Assembly (NCBI RefSeq): GCF_043642205.1
Contig: NZ_JBHZSG010000014.1
Span: 1 to 64,000 of the forward strand
Reading direction: 5' to 3'
Length of the DNA: 64,000 nt
Source: Thalassotalea_A litorea
GTDB taxonomy: Bacteria; Pseudomonadota; Gammaproteobacteria; Enterobacterales; Alteromonadaceae
Shown here: piece after piece, positions 45,558 through 54,444 of the stretch
Layout: every line of letters starts with the position of its first letter
How positions within the stretch are numbered: position 1 is the stretch's first letter
Program-made: the position numbers and the translations under genes
The notes under the pieces: model-generated
Database searches by the model: none
Told to the model about the DNA's origin: nothing
Seen by the model: only the letters and a program-made list of their open reading frames with translations

Positions 45558-47009
45558 CTTACTATCCTCTGTTACCGCTATCTGATATGGCACTTTGTTC
45601 GCGGCTTGCTGTTTACCTTGCTCATAAAGACGTTGATAGAACTCTTGCTGCTGTTGCTTATAGGGGAGCGCCTGTAGCAAAGGCGTAGTCTGATTATCCA
45701 GGTTCCAGGCATTCCAAAGCTCTGCCAACCGATTTTGCAGCTCTGGCCGCTTACCAACCAGATTGTTTTTCTCAAAAGGGTCACTTTGCATATCGAACAA
45801 GCTCAAGCCAGCACCGGGCAAGCCCTGATTTAAAAATTTGGCATCAGGGGTTCGCACCGCCCAGATATTATCCGCTTCTTCAAGGCGCCAGAATAACGCC
45901 TGATGCGGCGAACCGGTCTTTTCTCCAAGCAGATACGGCATCAGGTTTACCCCATCTAATTGTTTGACATCTGCATTTGCCAGAGCAACCGAGGTAGCGG
46001 CAATATCTAAGGAAGATACTAACCCGTTAAATTGAGTACCGGGTTTAATTTTCGCTGGCCAATGGGCAATAAAAGGTACATGAATGCCACCTTCCAACAG
46101 GCTGACTTTACCCCGTCTGAACGGTCGATTGTCGGCCCAGTTTTCCCAGGCATTCCAATACTCGGGATATACGCCGCCATTATCTGATAAAAAGAAAATT
46201 AGGGTATTATCCAGTTGCCCATTGCGCTTTAACGCTTCAACCACTATCCCTATTCCAGAATCCATAGAATCAATCATCGCGGCATAGATACGGCGATTTT
46301 TATCTTCGATATGCTGATACTTATCAATTAATGCTTTTGGCGCATGTAATGGCGCATGGGGTGCGTTATAGGCAAGATATAACATGAAAGGCTGGTGCGT
46401 ATTATCGATAAAATCCGCAGCATCTTTACTAAGTGCCGACGTCAGATATTCATTAAATTCCGCCGACTTACCATTGCGCTGCAAAGGCACATGGTAAGCA
46501 TTGTCACTGACGGCAACTGAGTCAGGAAAATAATCATGCCCACCGGGTAAAAATCCATAAAAATAATCAAAACCACGGTTGTTTGGGTGAAAATTTGGGT
46601 GCGAGCCTAAGTGCCATTTGCCGATAACTGCCGTTTTATACCCGGCATTTTGCAAGCGTTTGGCAAAGGTTTGCTGCTCAACCGGTAACCCCATATAAGG
46701 GTCCTGTGGTGAATGCGCAGCGTTATTTTCCATGCCAAACCGGGCCTGATGACGCCCGGTTAACAGCCCTGCTCGTGACGGACCACAATAAGGATGGGTG
46801 ACATAGCCGTTGGTAAATATCACACCATTGTTAGCAAGACTATCAAGATTAGGGGTGAAAATTTCTTTGGAACCGGTAAAACCGACATCCGAATACCCCA
46901 AATCATCGGCAAAAATCACAACGATATTAGGCGCTTTGCTCTCTGCCGATTTGACGCTGAGATTCACACCAAGCAGCAAAAACAATAGTCCGATTGCTTT
47001 CGTGATCAC
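45555..47009 (-). CDS. S1-family sulfatase, 5' end disrupted by a MITE
   Basis: A 484-residue formylglycine-dependent sulfatase from the first available start. The formylglycine motif is Cys75-Gly-Pro-Ser-Arg79 in HPYCGPSRAGLLTG, and the metal-binding Asp pair is in FADDLGYSDVG. A signal peptide spans about residues 4-21. The only in-frame start near the front is a GTG at 47009, which has no properly spaced ribosome-binding site. MITE copy E begins 1 bp upstream. The original start, an ATG at 47284-47282 (or a TTG further up after AAGGAG), lies on the far side of the element. The protein may be made weakly from the GTG, or not at all. Removing sulfate from porphyran or agar side groups is the likely role. 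Confidence 0.85.
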   Translation of the reverse strand: MITKAIGLLFLLLGVNLSVKSAESKAPNIVVIFADDLGYSDVGFTGSKEIFTPNLDSLANNGVIFTNGYVTHPYCGPSRAGLLTGRHQARFGMENNAAHSPQDPYMGLPVEQQTFAKRLQNAGYKTAVIGKWHLGSHPNFHPNNRGFDYFYGFLPGGHDYFPDSVAVSDNAYHVPLQRNGKSAEFNEYLTSALSKDAADFIDNTHQPFMLYLAYNAPHAPLHAPKALIDKYQHIEDKNRRIYAAMIDSMDSGIGIVVEALKRNGQLDNTLIFFLSDNGGVYPEYWNAWENWADNRPFRRGKVSLLEGGIHVPFIAHWPAKIKPGTQFNGLVSSLDIAATSVALANADVKQLDGVNLMPYLLGEKTGSPHQALFWRLEEADNIWAVRTPDAKFLNQGLPGAGLSLFDMQSDPFEKNNLVGKRPELQNRLAELWNAWNLDNQTTPLLQALPYKQQQQEFYQRLYEQGKQQAANKVPYQIAVTEDSK

Positions 47010-47010
47010 C

Positions 47011-47279
47011 TTATACCAATCACATTAAGTTTGTGCACAACTCAGAGTTAGGGCAGAGGTTCAGTTACAACATAGGTTTCATTGATATAGTCATTCTATA
47101 TTAATGAAATATAGGGTCGTAAATGGGCCTCTGGTAAACTCCCTACGGGTGAGTTTTAAAGGCGTTTATCCTGCGTTACTGATGTTGACAATGGAATAAC
47201 CATTCTCTGCAATCAAAGCCTTGTCTAAAAGCCTTTAAATTCTCACTGAGTGAGCAATAATTTAAAGTGATTGGTATTA
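47011..47279 (-). mobile_element. MITE-like element copy E with TTA target duplication, inside the sulfatase 5' end
   Basis: The body is 47014-47276 (263 bp), flanked by TTA at 47011-47013 and 47277-47279. The ends are TACCAATCACATTAAG and TTTAAAGTGATTGGTA. Removing the body and one triplet joins ATG ACT AAG in frame to the GTG of the sulfatase gene. Confidence 0.88.
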
Positions 47280-47329
47280 GTCATTGCGATTGTACTATTC
47301 AAGCAAGATCTCCTTTATTTGGTATAGAT

Positions 47330-49714
47330 CTAGACATCGGAAAATGACAAGCGGTAGGGCCAGCCATCAAATTGCTTGCCAGTTTTAGGATCAACACTCC
47401 ACTCCCAACATTCAAACTCAAATGCCTGTTGCTGATGATCAACCCGTACTAACCCGTAGCCTTCGCTTTTAACGGCAGGATCGGCAAGGAAATTCGACCA
47501 GCTATCACCAACCTGAGACTTAAAGCTTTGATAGGTGACTTTAGGGTTCGCCACGGCCAATAAGCGCATTTTATTACCAAAGGTATCGGTGAAATCGCCA
47601 GTATTCGGATCGTTATTACGTTTATTTTCTAATCGCCCTTCCCCTTCAAACCAGCGTTGCCAGAAAGCTGCGCCAGCAGGGCCTGCGAAAAACAAAGGAC
47701 CGTCGGTAAAATCGTCAATCCCTTGTCTGGCTAACATCGCAAGGTGTTGATCACCGGCCAGCACCACTGCGCCCGCATCTTTAATCAGTTGCACGGCTCG
47801 GGTTCGACCATCGTAAGGATAACCATTGGAATCATAATCGAGTAACGGTTTAACATTGCCTTGGGTTTGCGCTGAGCCCCACATCGATGCGGTTAAGCAC
47901 ACCTTAGGTAAACCAGGGTGCATATTCTTCCATGCCCGCAGAAACATCTCCTGACGCAGTCCTAATAGTTCTCCTTGTGCATGACGCGGATCTACTTTGG
48001 TATTGCGGCGAGATTTAAACTTTCTGTCCTCAACCAATGCAAAACTTGTCCCGCCATAAATAAAGGCGCCGTAAGTCACTTCTATGCCATGATCAATGGG
48101 TGTTGGATCATAAGGTCTTGGGTTGTGGGAATGCTGAATTCGATATGCCATACGAACCAAAGATTTGGTCTGGGTATAACCACCATCTTCTTCCATGCGT
48201 TTATCGGTTTCTAACACCACAGGATCACGACCACCAACACCCCAAAGGTTGCCCTGCAGTACATCGTGGTCATCGGCCAGCATGATCACCGGGCGATTGC
48301 GCACCGAGTCACGATAAGTCCAGTACCAAAGATACCAGCGATAAAGGAGATCCAACTTTGAATCTGGTTTATTGCGCCAGACCCGGGTTGGCACGCCTTC
48401 ATAAAACTGATCGCCACAAAACACATACAAATCTGGCTGATGGCTGTCACAGTTTTGCACCAACTGCTGATGCGGAAATAAAATATTGTCTTTGCTGTAA
48501 CGACCAATATTTTTCTCTTGTTTTATGCGCGGCACATACGGGCCTGCGTCCAGGCTTTTAGCGGTTGCCGTTAAGCAGGAATGCAAGGCGATTTTCAACG
48601 GCTGCGCATTACCTGGGTCTTTAACAATTTGGCCAGAATACAGCTCACGCTCTGTGGCAACATCGACAATGCGATAGTCATGAGTTAGCTGATACGGCCA
48701 GTTTTCAATATCAAAAGCGGCGACAAAACCTTCCTCTAAGGGTGCGGTTTGATGTACCTTCCAGCCAGCACCCGTATGGCCACTCTCACGACTTTCCAGT
48801 CTAAGTTGTTGATACTCATTGCTTGCCACTGGCATTAATTGCGCGCTCAGCCGCAATGAATCCTGATTTAAGCTATATAAACATCCCACAGCAGGGCCAA
48901 GTGTCTGGGACAGGTTTTCTTCGACCTTATCCCCTGCTAGCGCCAGCTCGTTAAACCACCAACGCGCACCACTTGCACCGACTGGCGGTGATGACAACAA
49001 TAAAATATTACCGGCCAACCGTTGAGCATCAATACCGTCCAGTGCGACCTGGTTTAAGGCTTTTCCTGTACCCGCATCGGATAACGTCAGAACTAGCGTG
49101 TTGTTGGAACTTTGACCAGATGCGGGCGCATTTATCTGTAAATCCAGGTAAAAGGCTTTTCGGGAAAACTTACCGGTTTTGGTCAGCGGTTTTGCCTTTA
49201 ACGAGCGATAGTTTAATGGCTGAGCGTCATTGGAAAAATCACGAAAACTCAACGCCCCCTTGTCATCGACAACTGCCATTAAGCCACCGTTGGTGCCACC
49301 GGTGCGCTGCACCAATGAGGCGCCGCGATAATCGAGTTCGGTGCCGCCCGCACCAATAATAAAGCCGGCAAAACCATTGCGATTTTGGGTAAGCAATCCA
49401 AGTTTCACCCGTAAATGTGCGTTAGCAGGTTTATCATTAAGCTGGTGGGTGAGCAGAGAAACGGTGCGAACTTCAAAGCTCTTATCGCCTTGCAAGCACT
49501 CTACCCGGCCCTGATTAAGCTGCCAGTCTTGTAATCGATTGCCCCATAAAGATTCTCCTAACCAGTGACGAGTAACCTCAGGGTTAAAATCTGCAACGGG
49601 TTTCAGGTCGCCAGTAGTTAACAGAGATTTTGCAGCCATTGTGCGCAGAGAAAGTGGCAATAATGCCGAAGCACCTAAAATGGCACCACCCTTGAGAAAT
49701 TGTCGTCTTTGCAT
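47330..49714 (-). CDS. Tat-exported PhoD-like alkaline phosphatase/phosphodiesterase
   Basis: A 794-residue protein. The Tat signal MQRRQFLKGG is followed by a hydrophobic stretch to about residue 28. An N-terminal region of about 370 residues, beta-rich and unlike classic PhoD, precedes the metallophosphatase core. That core has VFCGDQFYEG, MLADDHDVLQGN and VVLAGDQHLA, the metal-binding motifs of the PhoD family. It would act in the periplasm. It sits between the sulfatase and the sugar-acid operon, an unusual neighbourhood for a phosphatase, and no Pho box is visible upstream. A phosphodiesterase acting on an algal polymer or glycerol phosphate is possible; the substrate is unknown. Confidence 0.85.
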   Translation of the reverse strand: MQRRQFLKGGAILGASALLPLSLRTMAAKSLLTTGDLKPVADFNPEVTRHWLGESLWGNRLQDWQLNQGRVECLQGDKSFEVRTVSLLTHQLNDKPANAHLRVKLGLLTQNRNGFAGFIIGAGGTELDYRGASLVQRTGGTNGGLMAVVDDKGALSFRDFSNDAQPLNYRSLKAKPLTKTGKFSRKAFYLDLQINAPASGQSSNNTLVLTLSDAGTGKALNQVALDGIDAQRLAGNILLLSSPPVGASGARWWFNELALAGDKVEENLSQTLGPAVGCLYSLNQDSLRLSAQLMPVASNEYQQLRLESRESGHTGAGWKVHQTAPLEEGFVAAFDIENWPYQLTHDYRIVDVATERELYSGQIVKDPGNAQPLKIALHSCLTATAKSLDAGPYVPRIKQEKNIGRYSKDNILFPHQQLVQNCDSHQPDLYVFCGDQFYEGVPTRVWRNKPDSKLDLLYRWYLWYWTYRDSVRNRPVIMLADDHDVLQGNLWGVGGRDPVVLETDKRMEEDGGYTQTKSLVRMAYRIQHSHNPRPYDPTPIDHGIEVTYGAFIYGGTSFALVEDRKFKSRRNTKVDPRHAQGELLGLRQEMFLRAWKNMHPGLPKVCLTASMWGSAQTQGNVKPLLDYDSNGYPYDGRTRAVQLIKDAGAVVLAGDQHLAMLARQGIDDFTDGPLFFAGPAGAAFWQRWFEGEGRLENKRNNDPNTGDFTDTFGNKMRLLAVANPKVTYQSFKSQVGDSWSNFLADPAVKSEGYGLVRVDHQQQAFEFECWEWSVDPKTGKQFDGWPYRLSFSDV

Positions 49715-49754
49715 AATTCGTTTCTTTTGTTGTTATTGTTGATCGGCTGGATAC

Positions 49755-49788
49755 AAAAAAACCGAACAAAATTTTCATTTCGTTCGGC
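49755..49788 (-). terminator. Terminator of the sugar-acid operon
   Basis: CCGAACAAAAT (49762-49772) and ATTTCGTTCGG (49777-49787) pair with one wobble around TTTC. Read on the minus strand, a run of T follows. It lies about 16 bp after the aldehyde dehydrogenase stop. Confidence 0.75.
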
Positions 49789-49803
49789 TTTCAAAGCGAT
49801 TGC

Positions 49804-51255
49804 TTAGTAAGACTCGTTTAAGTAGACGGTCTTCTTTTCCATATATTGTTCGAGGCCATATTTACCATCTTCGCCACCGGCACCGGAAAGTTTCCAGCCA
49901 TTATGGAACCCCTGATGTTGCTCACCAATACCACGGTTCACATACACTTCACCAACCTCTAATTCGGCAATAGCCTGATGAATATAGCGTTGATTTTGCG
50001 TATATAAATAGGCCGACAACCCGTATTCAGAATCATTACAGTAACCAATGACTTCTGTAATAGTGCTGAACTTAACAATAGGAACAATAGGACCAAAGGT
50101 CTCTTCATGAACCAAGGTATTACTTTGCTCTACATCGATTAACACGGTTGGTTCATACCAATTGCCGCCTTCAAAACCTTTAACACTGGCAATTTTACCG
50201 CCAGTGGCCAGTTTAGCGCCTTCTGCAATACCTTTTTCCACTAACGAATGAATGTGGCGAATTTCATTGGCATTAACCTTCGGCCCCATTTCCGTGGCGG
50301 GATCCATCGGGTCACCAACTTTAATCGCCTGTACCTTAGGAACATATCGTTTCACAAATTCATCGTACACTGAGTCATGAACGTAAATACGTTCTGCACA
50401 GGTACAGACCTGTCCGCAATTGGCGTAACGCGTGGTAACCGCATCGGCTACGGCTTTATCCAAATCCGCGTCTTCCATCACCACAAACGGTGCTTTGCCA
50501 CCCAATTCAAGCATTAAAGGGGTTAAATGCTTACTACTTGCCTGATGAATGATTTGTCCTGCTCGAGTGCTTCCCGTCATCGTAATAAGCTTGGTGATTT
50601 CACTCTCACACAAATGCTGGCCAACAACAGAACCCGTTCCATTAACAATATTTAAGACACCCGCTGGGATACCGGCAGCATTTGCCAGCTCTCCTAATGC
50701 CAATGTCGATAACGGTGTTTCCTGTGTTGGCTTAATGACAATCGAGTTACCGGTGATCAGTGCTGGACCAATTTTGCGACCCGCCAACGCCAGAGGGAAA
50801 TTCCAGGCGGTAATGGCAACGATCACACCACGTGGCACCTTATGAATATAGATTTTTTCATCGGCAATATCTGACGGTAAAATATCGCCTTCAATGGTCA
50901 GGGCATTATCACAAGCATATTCAATAAAGGTTGCGGTAACTTCTGCTTCCATCCGCGCCACATCGATAAGCTTACCTTGCTCTTTTACCAATAACGTTGC
51001 CAGTTCTTCGTTTTTGTCACGGATCAGGCTGGCGAACTTTCGTAAAATTGTTTGTCGCTCACGTGCGGTTTTTTTAGCCCAAAGCTTTTGCGCCTGCTCG
51101 GCGCTTTCTAAGGCTACTTGTGCATCTTCCCGGGTTCCTGCGGGAATGGTACCGACTAACTCACCGGTGCTTGGGCTAAGCACATCGAGCGTATCGCTGG
51201 CACTTGACGCAACATACTTGCCGTCAATAAAGTTTTGGTTATTAAAGATCATCAT
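49804..51255 (-). CDS. Aldehyde dehydrogenase, probable 3,6-anhydro-L-galactose dehydrogenase
   Basis: A 483-residue NAD(P)-dependent enzyme of the lactaldehyde-dehydrogenase (AldA-like) group. The catalytic Glu is in LELGGKAPFVV and the catalytic Cys in NCGQVCTCAERIYV. The Rossmann region WNFPLALAGRKIG is typical. It starts with ATG immediately after the SDR stop (TAG then ATG, no gap). In known AHG catabolism the first step is oxidation of the aldehyde to 3,6-anhydrogalactonate by such an enzyme, and its place in an operon with a cycloisomerase fits exactly. A lactaldehyde dehydrogenase role is the main alternative. Confidence 0.82.
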   Translation of the reverse strand: MMIFNNQNFIDGKYVASSASDTLDVLSPSTGELVGTIPAGTREDAQVALESAEQAQKLWAKKTARERQTILRKFASLIRDKNEELATLLVKEQGKLIDVARMEAEVTATFIEYACDNALTIEGDILPSDIADEKIYIHKVPRGVIVAITAWNFPLALAGRKIGPALITGNSIVIKPTQETPLSTLALGELANAAGIPAGVLNIVNGTGSVVGQHLCESEITKLITMTGSTRAGQIIHQASSKHLTPLMLELGGKAPFVVMEDADLDKAVADAVTTRYANCGQVCTCAERIYVHDSVYDEFVKRYVPKVQAIKVGDPMDPATEMGPKVNANEIRHIHSLVEKGIAEGAKLATGGKIASVKGFEGGNWYEPTVLIDVEQSNTLVHEETFGPIVPIVKFSTITEVIGYCNDSEYGLSAYLYTQNQRYIHQAIAELEVGEVYVNRGIGEQHQGFHNGWKLSGAGGEDGKYGLEQYMEKKTVYLNESY

Positions 51256-52020
51256 CTAACGTCCCATCCAACCGCCGTCCACCAGGACAACGCTACCATT
51301 CATATAATTTGAGGCATTTGACGCTAAAAATACCGTTGGCCCTTTAAAGTCCTCGGGCTCACCCCAACGGGCTTGTGGAATACGATCTAAAATCGACTTT
51401 GCACGCTCAGGGTCATTGCGCAGAGCTTCGGTATTATCGGTGGCGATATACCCAGGCGCAATGGCATTAACGTTAACACCTTTACTGGCCCATTCGTTGG
51501 CAAGGGCTTTGGTTAACTGGCCAATGGCCCCCTTGCTTGCTGCATAACCTGGTACGGTGATACCGCCTTGGAACGTCAATAATGATGCGGTAAATATAAT
51601 TTTGCCGCTGCCACGTTCCACCATGGTTTTGCCGATTTCACGACTGATCACAAATTGCGAATTTAGATTTATTTCAATGATATTGTCCCAATATTCATCG
51701 CTATGCTCGGCAGCAGGATCGCGCAAAATTGAGCCAGCGTTGTTTACCAGAATATCAATATTTGGATGATCGCTAAGTACCTGCTGTAAAAAACCAGTCA
51801 CACTTGCTCTTGATGAAAAATCACACTGATAGGCATAAAATTTACGACCGGCTTTTTCTACCGCGAGCTGTGGTGCACTGCCTTGCATAGCAAGCGTTGC
51901 AGACACGCCAATAACATCAGCGCCAGCTTCGGCAAGACCTTCAGCCATTGCCAGGCCGATACCTCGGCTACAGCCGGTAACTAAGGCAAGTTTTCCGGTA
52001 AGATCAAATTGCTTTAACAT
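51256..52020 (-). CDS. SDR-family dehydrogenase, KduD-like
   Basis: A 254-residue short-chain dehydrogenase. The cofactor motif TGCSRGIGLA lies near residue 15, NNAGS near 92, and the catalytic YAASK segment near 157. The C-terminus NGSVVLVDGGWMGR matches KduD-type enzymes (2-keto-3-deoxygluconate 5-dehydrogenase). In published AHG pathways a reductase of this sort turns the 2,5-diketo-3-deoxy intermediate into 2-keto-3-deoxygluconate. It lies 15 bp after the Zn-dehydrogenase and touches the aldehyde dehydrogenase gene. Confidence 0.85.
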   Translation of the reverse strand: MLKQFDLTGKLALVTGCSRGIGLAMAEGLAEAGADVIGVSATLAMQGSAPQLAVEKAGRKFYAYQCDFSSRASVTGFLQQVLSDHPNIDILVNNAGSILRDPAAEHSDEYWDNIIEINLNSQFVISREIGKTMVERGSGKIIFTASLLTFQGGITVPGYAASKGAIGQLTKALANEWASKGVNVNAIAPGYIATDNTEALRNDPERAKSILDRIPQARWGEPEDFKGPTVFLASNASNYMNGSVVLVDGGWMGR

Positions 52021-52035
52021 GAGTATATTCAGTCC

Positions 52036-53064
52036 TTATTTTTGTTCTGGCTGGCAAGAAACTAACGCTTTCATTCCGGTAGGATTGTTATCCATATTGG
52101 CAAACGCCTTACCAATCTCATCAAGATGATTAATCGAACTAATAAACGGTTTTAAATCGGCTTTGCCCGAGGCGATAAGATCAATGGCCATATCAAAATC
52201 CTCACGCTCGTAAACCCTTGCTCCCACTAACTCTAGCTCTTTCCAGAAAAACTGGAACAAATCTACCTGCGGGGCATTAGCATGAATCGCTACCATGCAA
52301 ATTCGACCACGCACAGCAGCAATTTTTGTCATCACATCGATGGCAGGTTGCACACCCGAGACTTCAAACACCACATCGGCACCTTTACCCTTGGTCCAGC
52401 TATCCACATAAGCGGGCAAGTCTTGCTGCAATGGGTTCACGGTCGCGATATCGTATTGCGAAGAAAACTCACGACGGGCGTCATTGACTTCAGAAATGAT
52501 GACATCTGCGCCAATCGATTTTGCGACCAATGCGACTAACTGGCCGATAGGACCACCGCCAATAACAACCGCTTTCTCACCCGGCTGTAAGTTGGCACGG
52601 CGGATATCGTGGCACGCTACCGCTAGCGGCTCCACTAATGCACCCGTTTGCAAAGACACACTATCTGGAAGTTTATGTAAGGTGCGGGCTTTAACGGTCC
52701 AGGAGTTTTGGAAAGCACCCGGGGTGTCGATTCCCATAAATTTTAAATTCTGACAGACGTGAGAGTGACCGGCATCACATGCTGGACACTCACCACAATA
52801 ATCCAGCGGGCGAACCACAACATTATCACCTACGGCAAAACCTTCAACGCCAGCGCCTAATTCAGCGACGACGCCCGAGATTTCATGTCCGATGGTGGCT
52901 GGTGGGTTAACACGCTGGTCCATAACACCATGGTAAATATGCATGTCGGTACCACATATACCGACGTAACCGACGTTTAAGCGAACTTCTCCGGCGCTTG
53001 GCGCAATTGAAGCACCTTCGACAATTTGAAACGATTTATTGCCAATATACTGGGCAGCAATCAT
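52036..53064 (-). CDS. Zinc-dependent dehydrogenase, L-galactonate/2-keto-3-deoxygalactonate 5-dehydrogenase-like
   Basis: A 342-residue medium-chain dehydrogenase of the threonine/galactonate-dehydrogenase type. Zinc ligands are in GICGTDMHIYHG and IGHEISGVV; the structural Cys cluster is CGECPACDAGHSHVC; the NAD motif is VIGGGPIGQLVALVA. In AHG catabolism a dehydrogenase oxidises C5 of 2-keto-3-deoxy-L-galactonate, and this gene lies between the cycloisomerase and the KduD-like gene as expected. It is 9 bp from the cycloisomerase gene. The exact substrate is inferred from order. Confidence 0.82.
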   Translation of the reverse strand: MIAAQYIGNKSFQIVEGASIAPSAGEVRLNVGYVGICGTDMHIYHGVMDQRVNPPATIGHEISGVVAELGAGVEGFAVGDNVVVRPLDYCGECPACDAGHSHVCQNLKFMGIDTPGAFQNSWTVKARTLHKLPDSVSLQTGALVEPLAVACHDIRRANLQPGEKAVVIGGGPIGQLVALVAKSIGADVIISEVNDARREFSSQYDIATVNPLQQDLPAYVDSWTKGKGADVVFEVSGVQPAIDVMTKIAAVRGRICMVAIHANAPQVDLFQFFWKELELVGARVYEREDFDMAIDLIASGKADLKPFISSINHLDEIGKAFANMDNNPTGMKALVSCQPEQK

Positions 53065-53073
53065 GGTAAACCC

Positions 53074-54183
53074 CTAACTTTGTTTAATTAAATGCGGTGA
53101 TAAAAGTACCGGATCGAAATCGACACCGGTACCAGGTGTATCTGGAGCACATGCTTTTCCCTGTTCAAGTCTAAGGGGAGATTTAGTGTATTGATCAATC
53201 GGAAAAGAATGTACTTCCAGATAACCGGCGTGTGGTTGTGAAGCCATTAGTGAGACATGTAACTCGTGCATCCCATGACTGCATACGGGTATATCTGCCC
53301 GTTTTGCCATTTCAGCAACGTTAAGCCAGCCGGTGATGCCACCGATATTGGAGGCGTCGGGTTGCAGATAACCAAGCTTGGCCTGCTCAATGGCATAGAT
53401 AAACTCATGAAGAATATGTAGATTTTCACCCATTGCTAATGGAATATTAATCGCGTCGGCGATTTTACCGTAACCTTGATAATCATCCGGAATGGTTGGC
53501 TCTTCAAACCAGGTAATTGCCTGGTCTTCAATGGCAAGGCCAAAACGAATCGCTTCATCGATACTCATCGAGTAATTGGCGTCCACCATAAAGGTGCGAT
53601 CCTGACCTATCAGTTCACGAACGGCACGGACCCGGGCAACATCTTCTCGGTAATCGTCTTTACCAACTTTGATTTTCACCGCTTCGAATCCGCGATCCAG
53701 ATAGCCTTGAATGTTATTGAGTAGTTTTTGTTCGCTAAAATTCAAATCAATTCCGCCCGCGTAGCAATTAGTACGATTACTCGCACCTCCTGCAACTTGC
53801 CATAATGGCTGATTCAAGCGCTTACATTTGATATCCCAAAGAGCAATATCGACGGCAGAGATGGCGAAACTTAAAATCCCGCCACGACCAACGTAATGGA
53901 AGTCCCACTGCAGTTTATGCCAGATGGCATCGATATCTGCACTGTTAAGACCAATAAGATGCGGACGGATCTCATCGTTTAGCAGAGTGTAAATCGCACG
54001 GCCACCCTTACCTCCTGTGTAGGTGTACCCAACCCCTTCGACGCCATCGCTGCTCATCATACGACAGACAATGATTTCAAAATGGGTGTGATCGCCGTGC
54101 TTGGCGTCAGACAGGACTTCAGCCAATGGCACCTGGTAATATTCAATATTGACAGAGGAAATTTGACTTGGCGCAGTAATCAT
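53074..54183 (-). CDS. Enolase-superfamily enzyme, probable 3,6-anhydro-L-galactonate cycloisomerase
   Basis: A 369-residue member of the mandelate racemase/muconate-lactonising group. The first catalytic Lys pair is in AVKIKVGKDD. Metal ligands are in FMVDANYS, WFEEPTIP and MGENLHIL, and the His region is CSHGMHELHV. In known agar degraders such an enzyme opens anhydrogalactonate to 2-keto-3-deoxygalactonate. It is the first gene of the four-gene AHG operon. Its promoter (TTTACA, 17 bp, TAGATT) is framed by two perfect GntR sites. No kdgK or kdgA gene is in the window, so the last steps are encoded elsewhere. Confidence 0.87.
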   Translation of the reverse strand: MITAPSQISSVNIEYYQVPLAEVLSDAKHGDHTHFEIIVCRMMSSDGVEGVGYTYTGGKGGRAIYTLLNDEIRPHLIGLNSADIDAIWHKLQWDFHYVGRGGILSFAISAVDIALWDIKCKRLNQPLWQVAGGASNRTNCYAGGIDLNFSEQKLLNNIQGYLDRGFEAVKIKVGKDDYREDVARVRAVRELIGQDRTFMVDANYSMSIDEAIRFGLAIEDQAITWFEEPTIPDDYQGYGKIADAINIPLAMGENLHILHEFIYAIEQAKLGYLQPDASNIGGITGWLNVAEMAKRADIPVCSHGMHELHVSLMASQPHAGYLEVHSFPIDQYTKSPLRLEQGKACAPDTPGTGVDFDPVLLSPHLIKQS

Positions 54184-54207
54184 TCTTATTTATTTGTTAG
54201 CGAGTTT

Positions 54208-54262
54208 ATTGTTAACAATCTACACGCGACAACTAGTTTTGTAAAGATGAATTGTTAACAAT
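54208..54262 (-). promoter_or_regulatory. AHG-operon promoter framed by two GntR operators
   Basis: ATTGTTAACAAT occurs perfectly at 54208-54219 and at 54251-54262. Between and overlapping them on the minus strand lie TTTACA (54245-54240), a 17-bp spacer and TAGATT (54222-54217). One site overlaps the -10 and the other sits just upstream of the -35, the layout of a repressed promoter. Confidence 0.75.
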
Positions 54263-54375
54263 CCTACAATCTAAATAAGAAAGTTTGAAATAGAGAGTGG
54301 AATCGGTGCATTGAGCACAAAATTTTGTAAATAAATGATTAATTCGACGGTAAAAAATAGATTTGAAGGCGAGGA

Positions 54376-54417
54376 ATAAAGAACAATCCATCAATGCCGC
54401 AATAGATTGTTCTTTAT
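54376..54417 (-). terminator. Hairpin after galTK
   Basis: ATAAAGAACAATC (54376-54388) pairs perfectly with GATTGTTCTTTAT (54405-54417), about 28 bp after the galK stop. The T-run is poor, so it may be a modest terminator. Confidence 0.6.
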
Positions 54418-54444
54418 AAAGTTATAGACAATTGCTAGCTGCGC

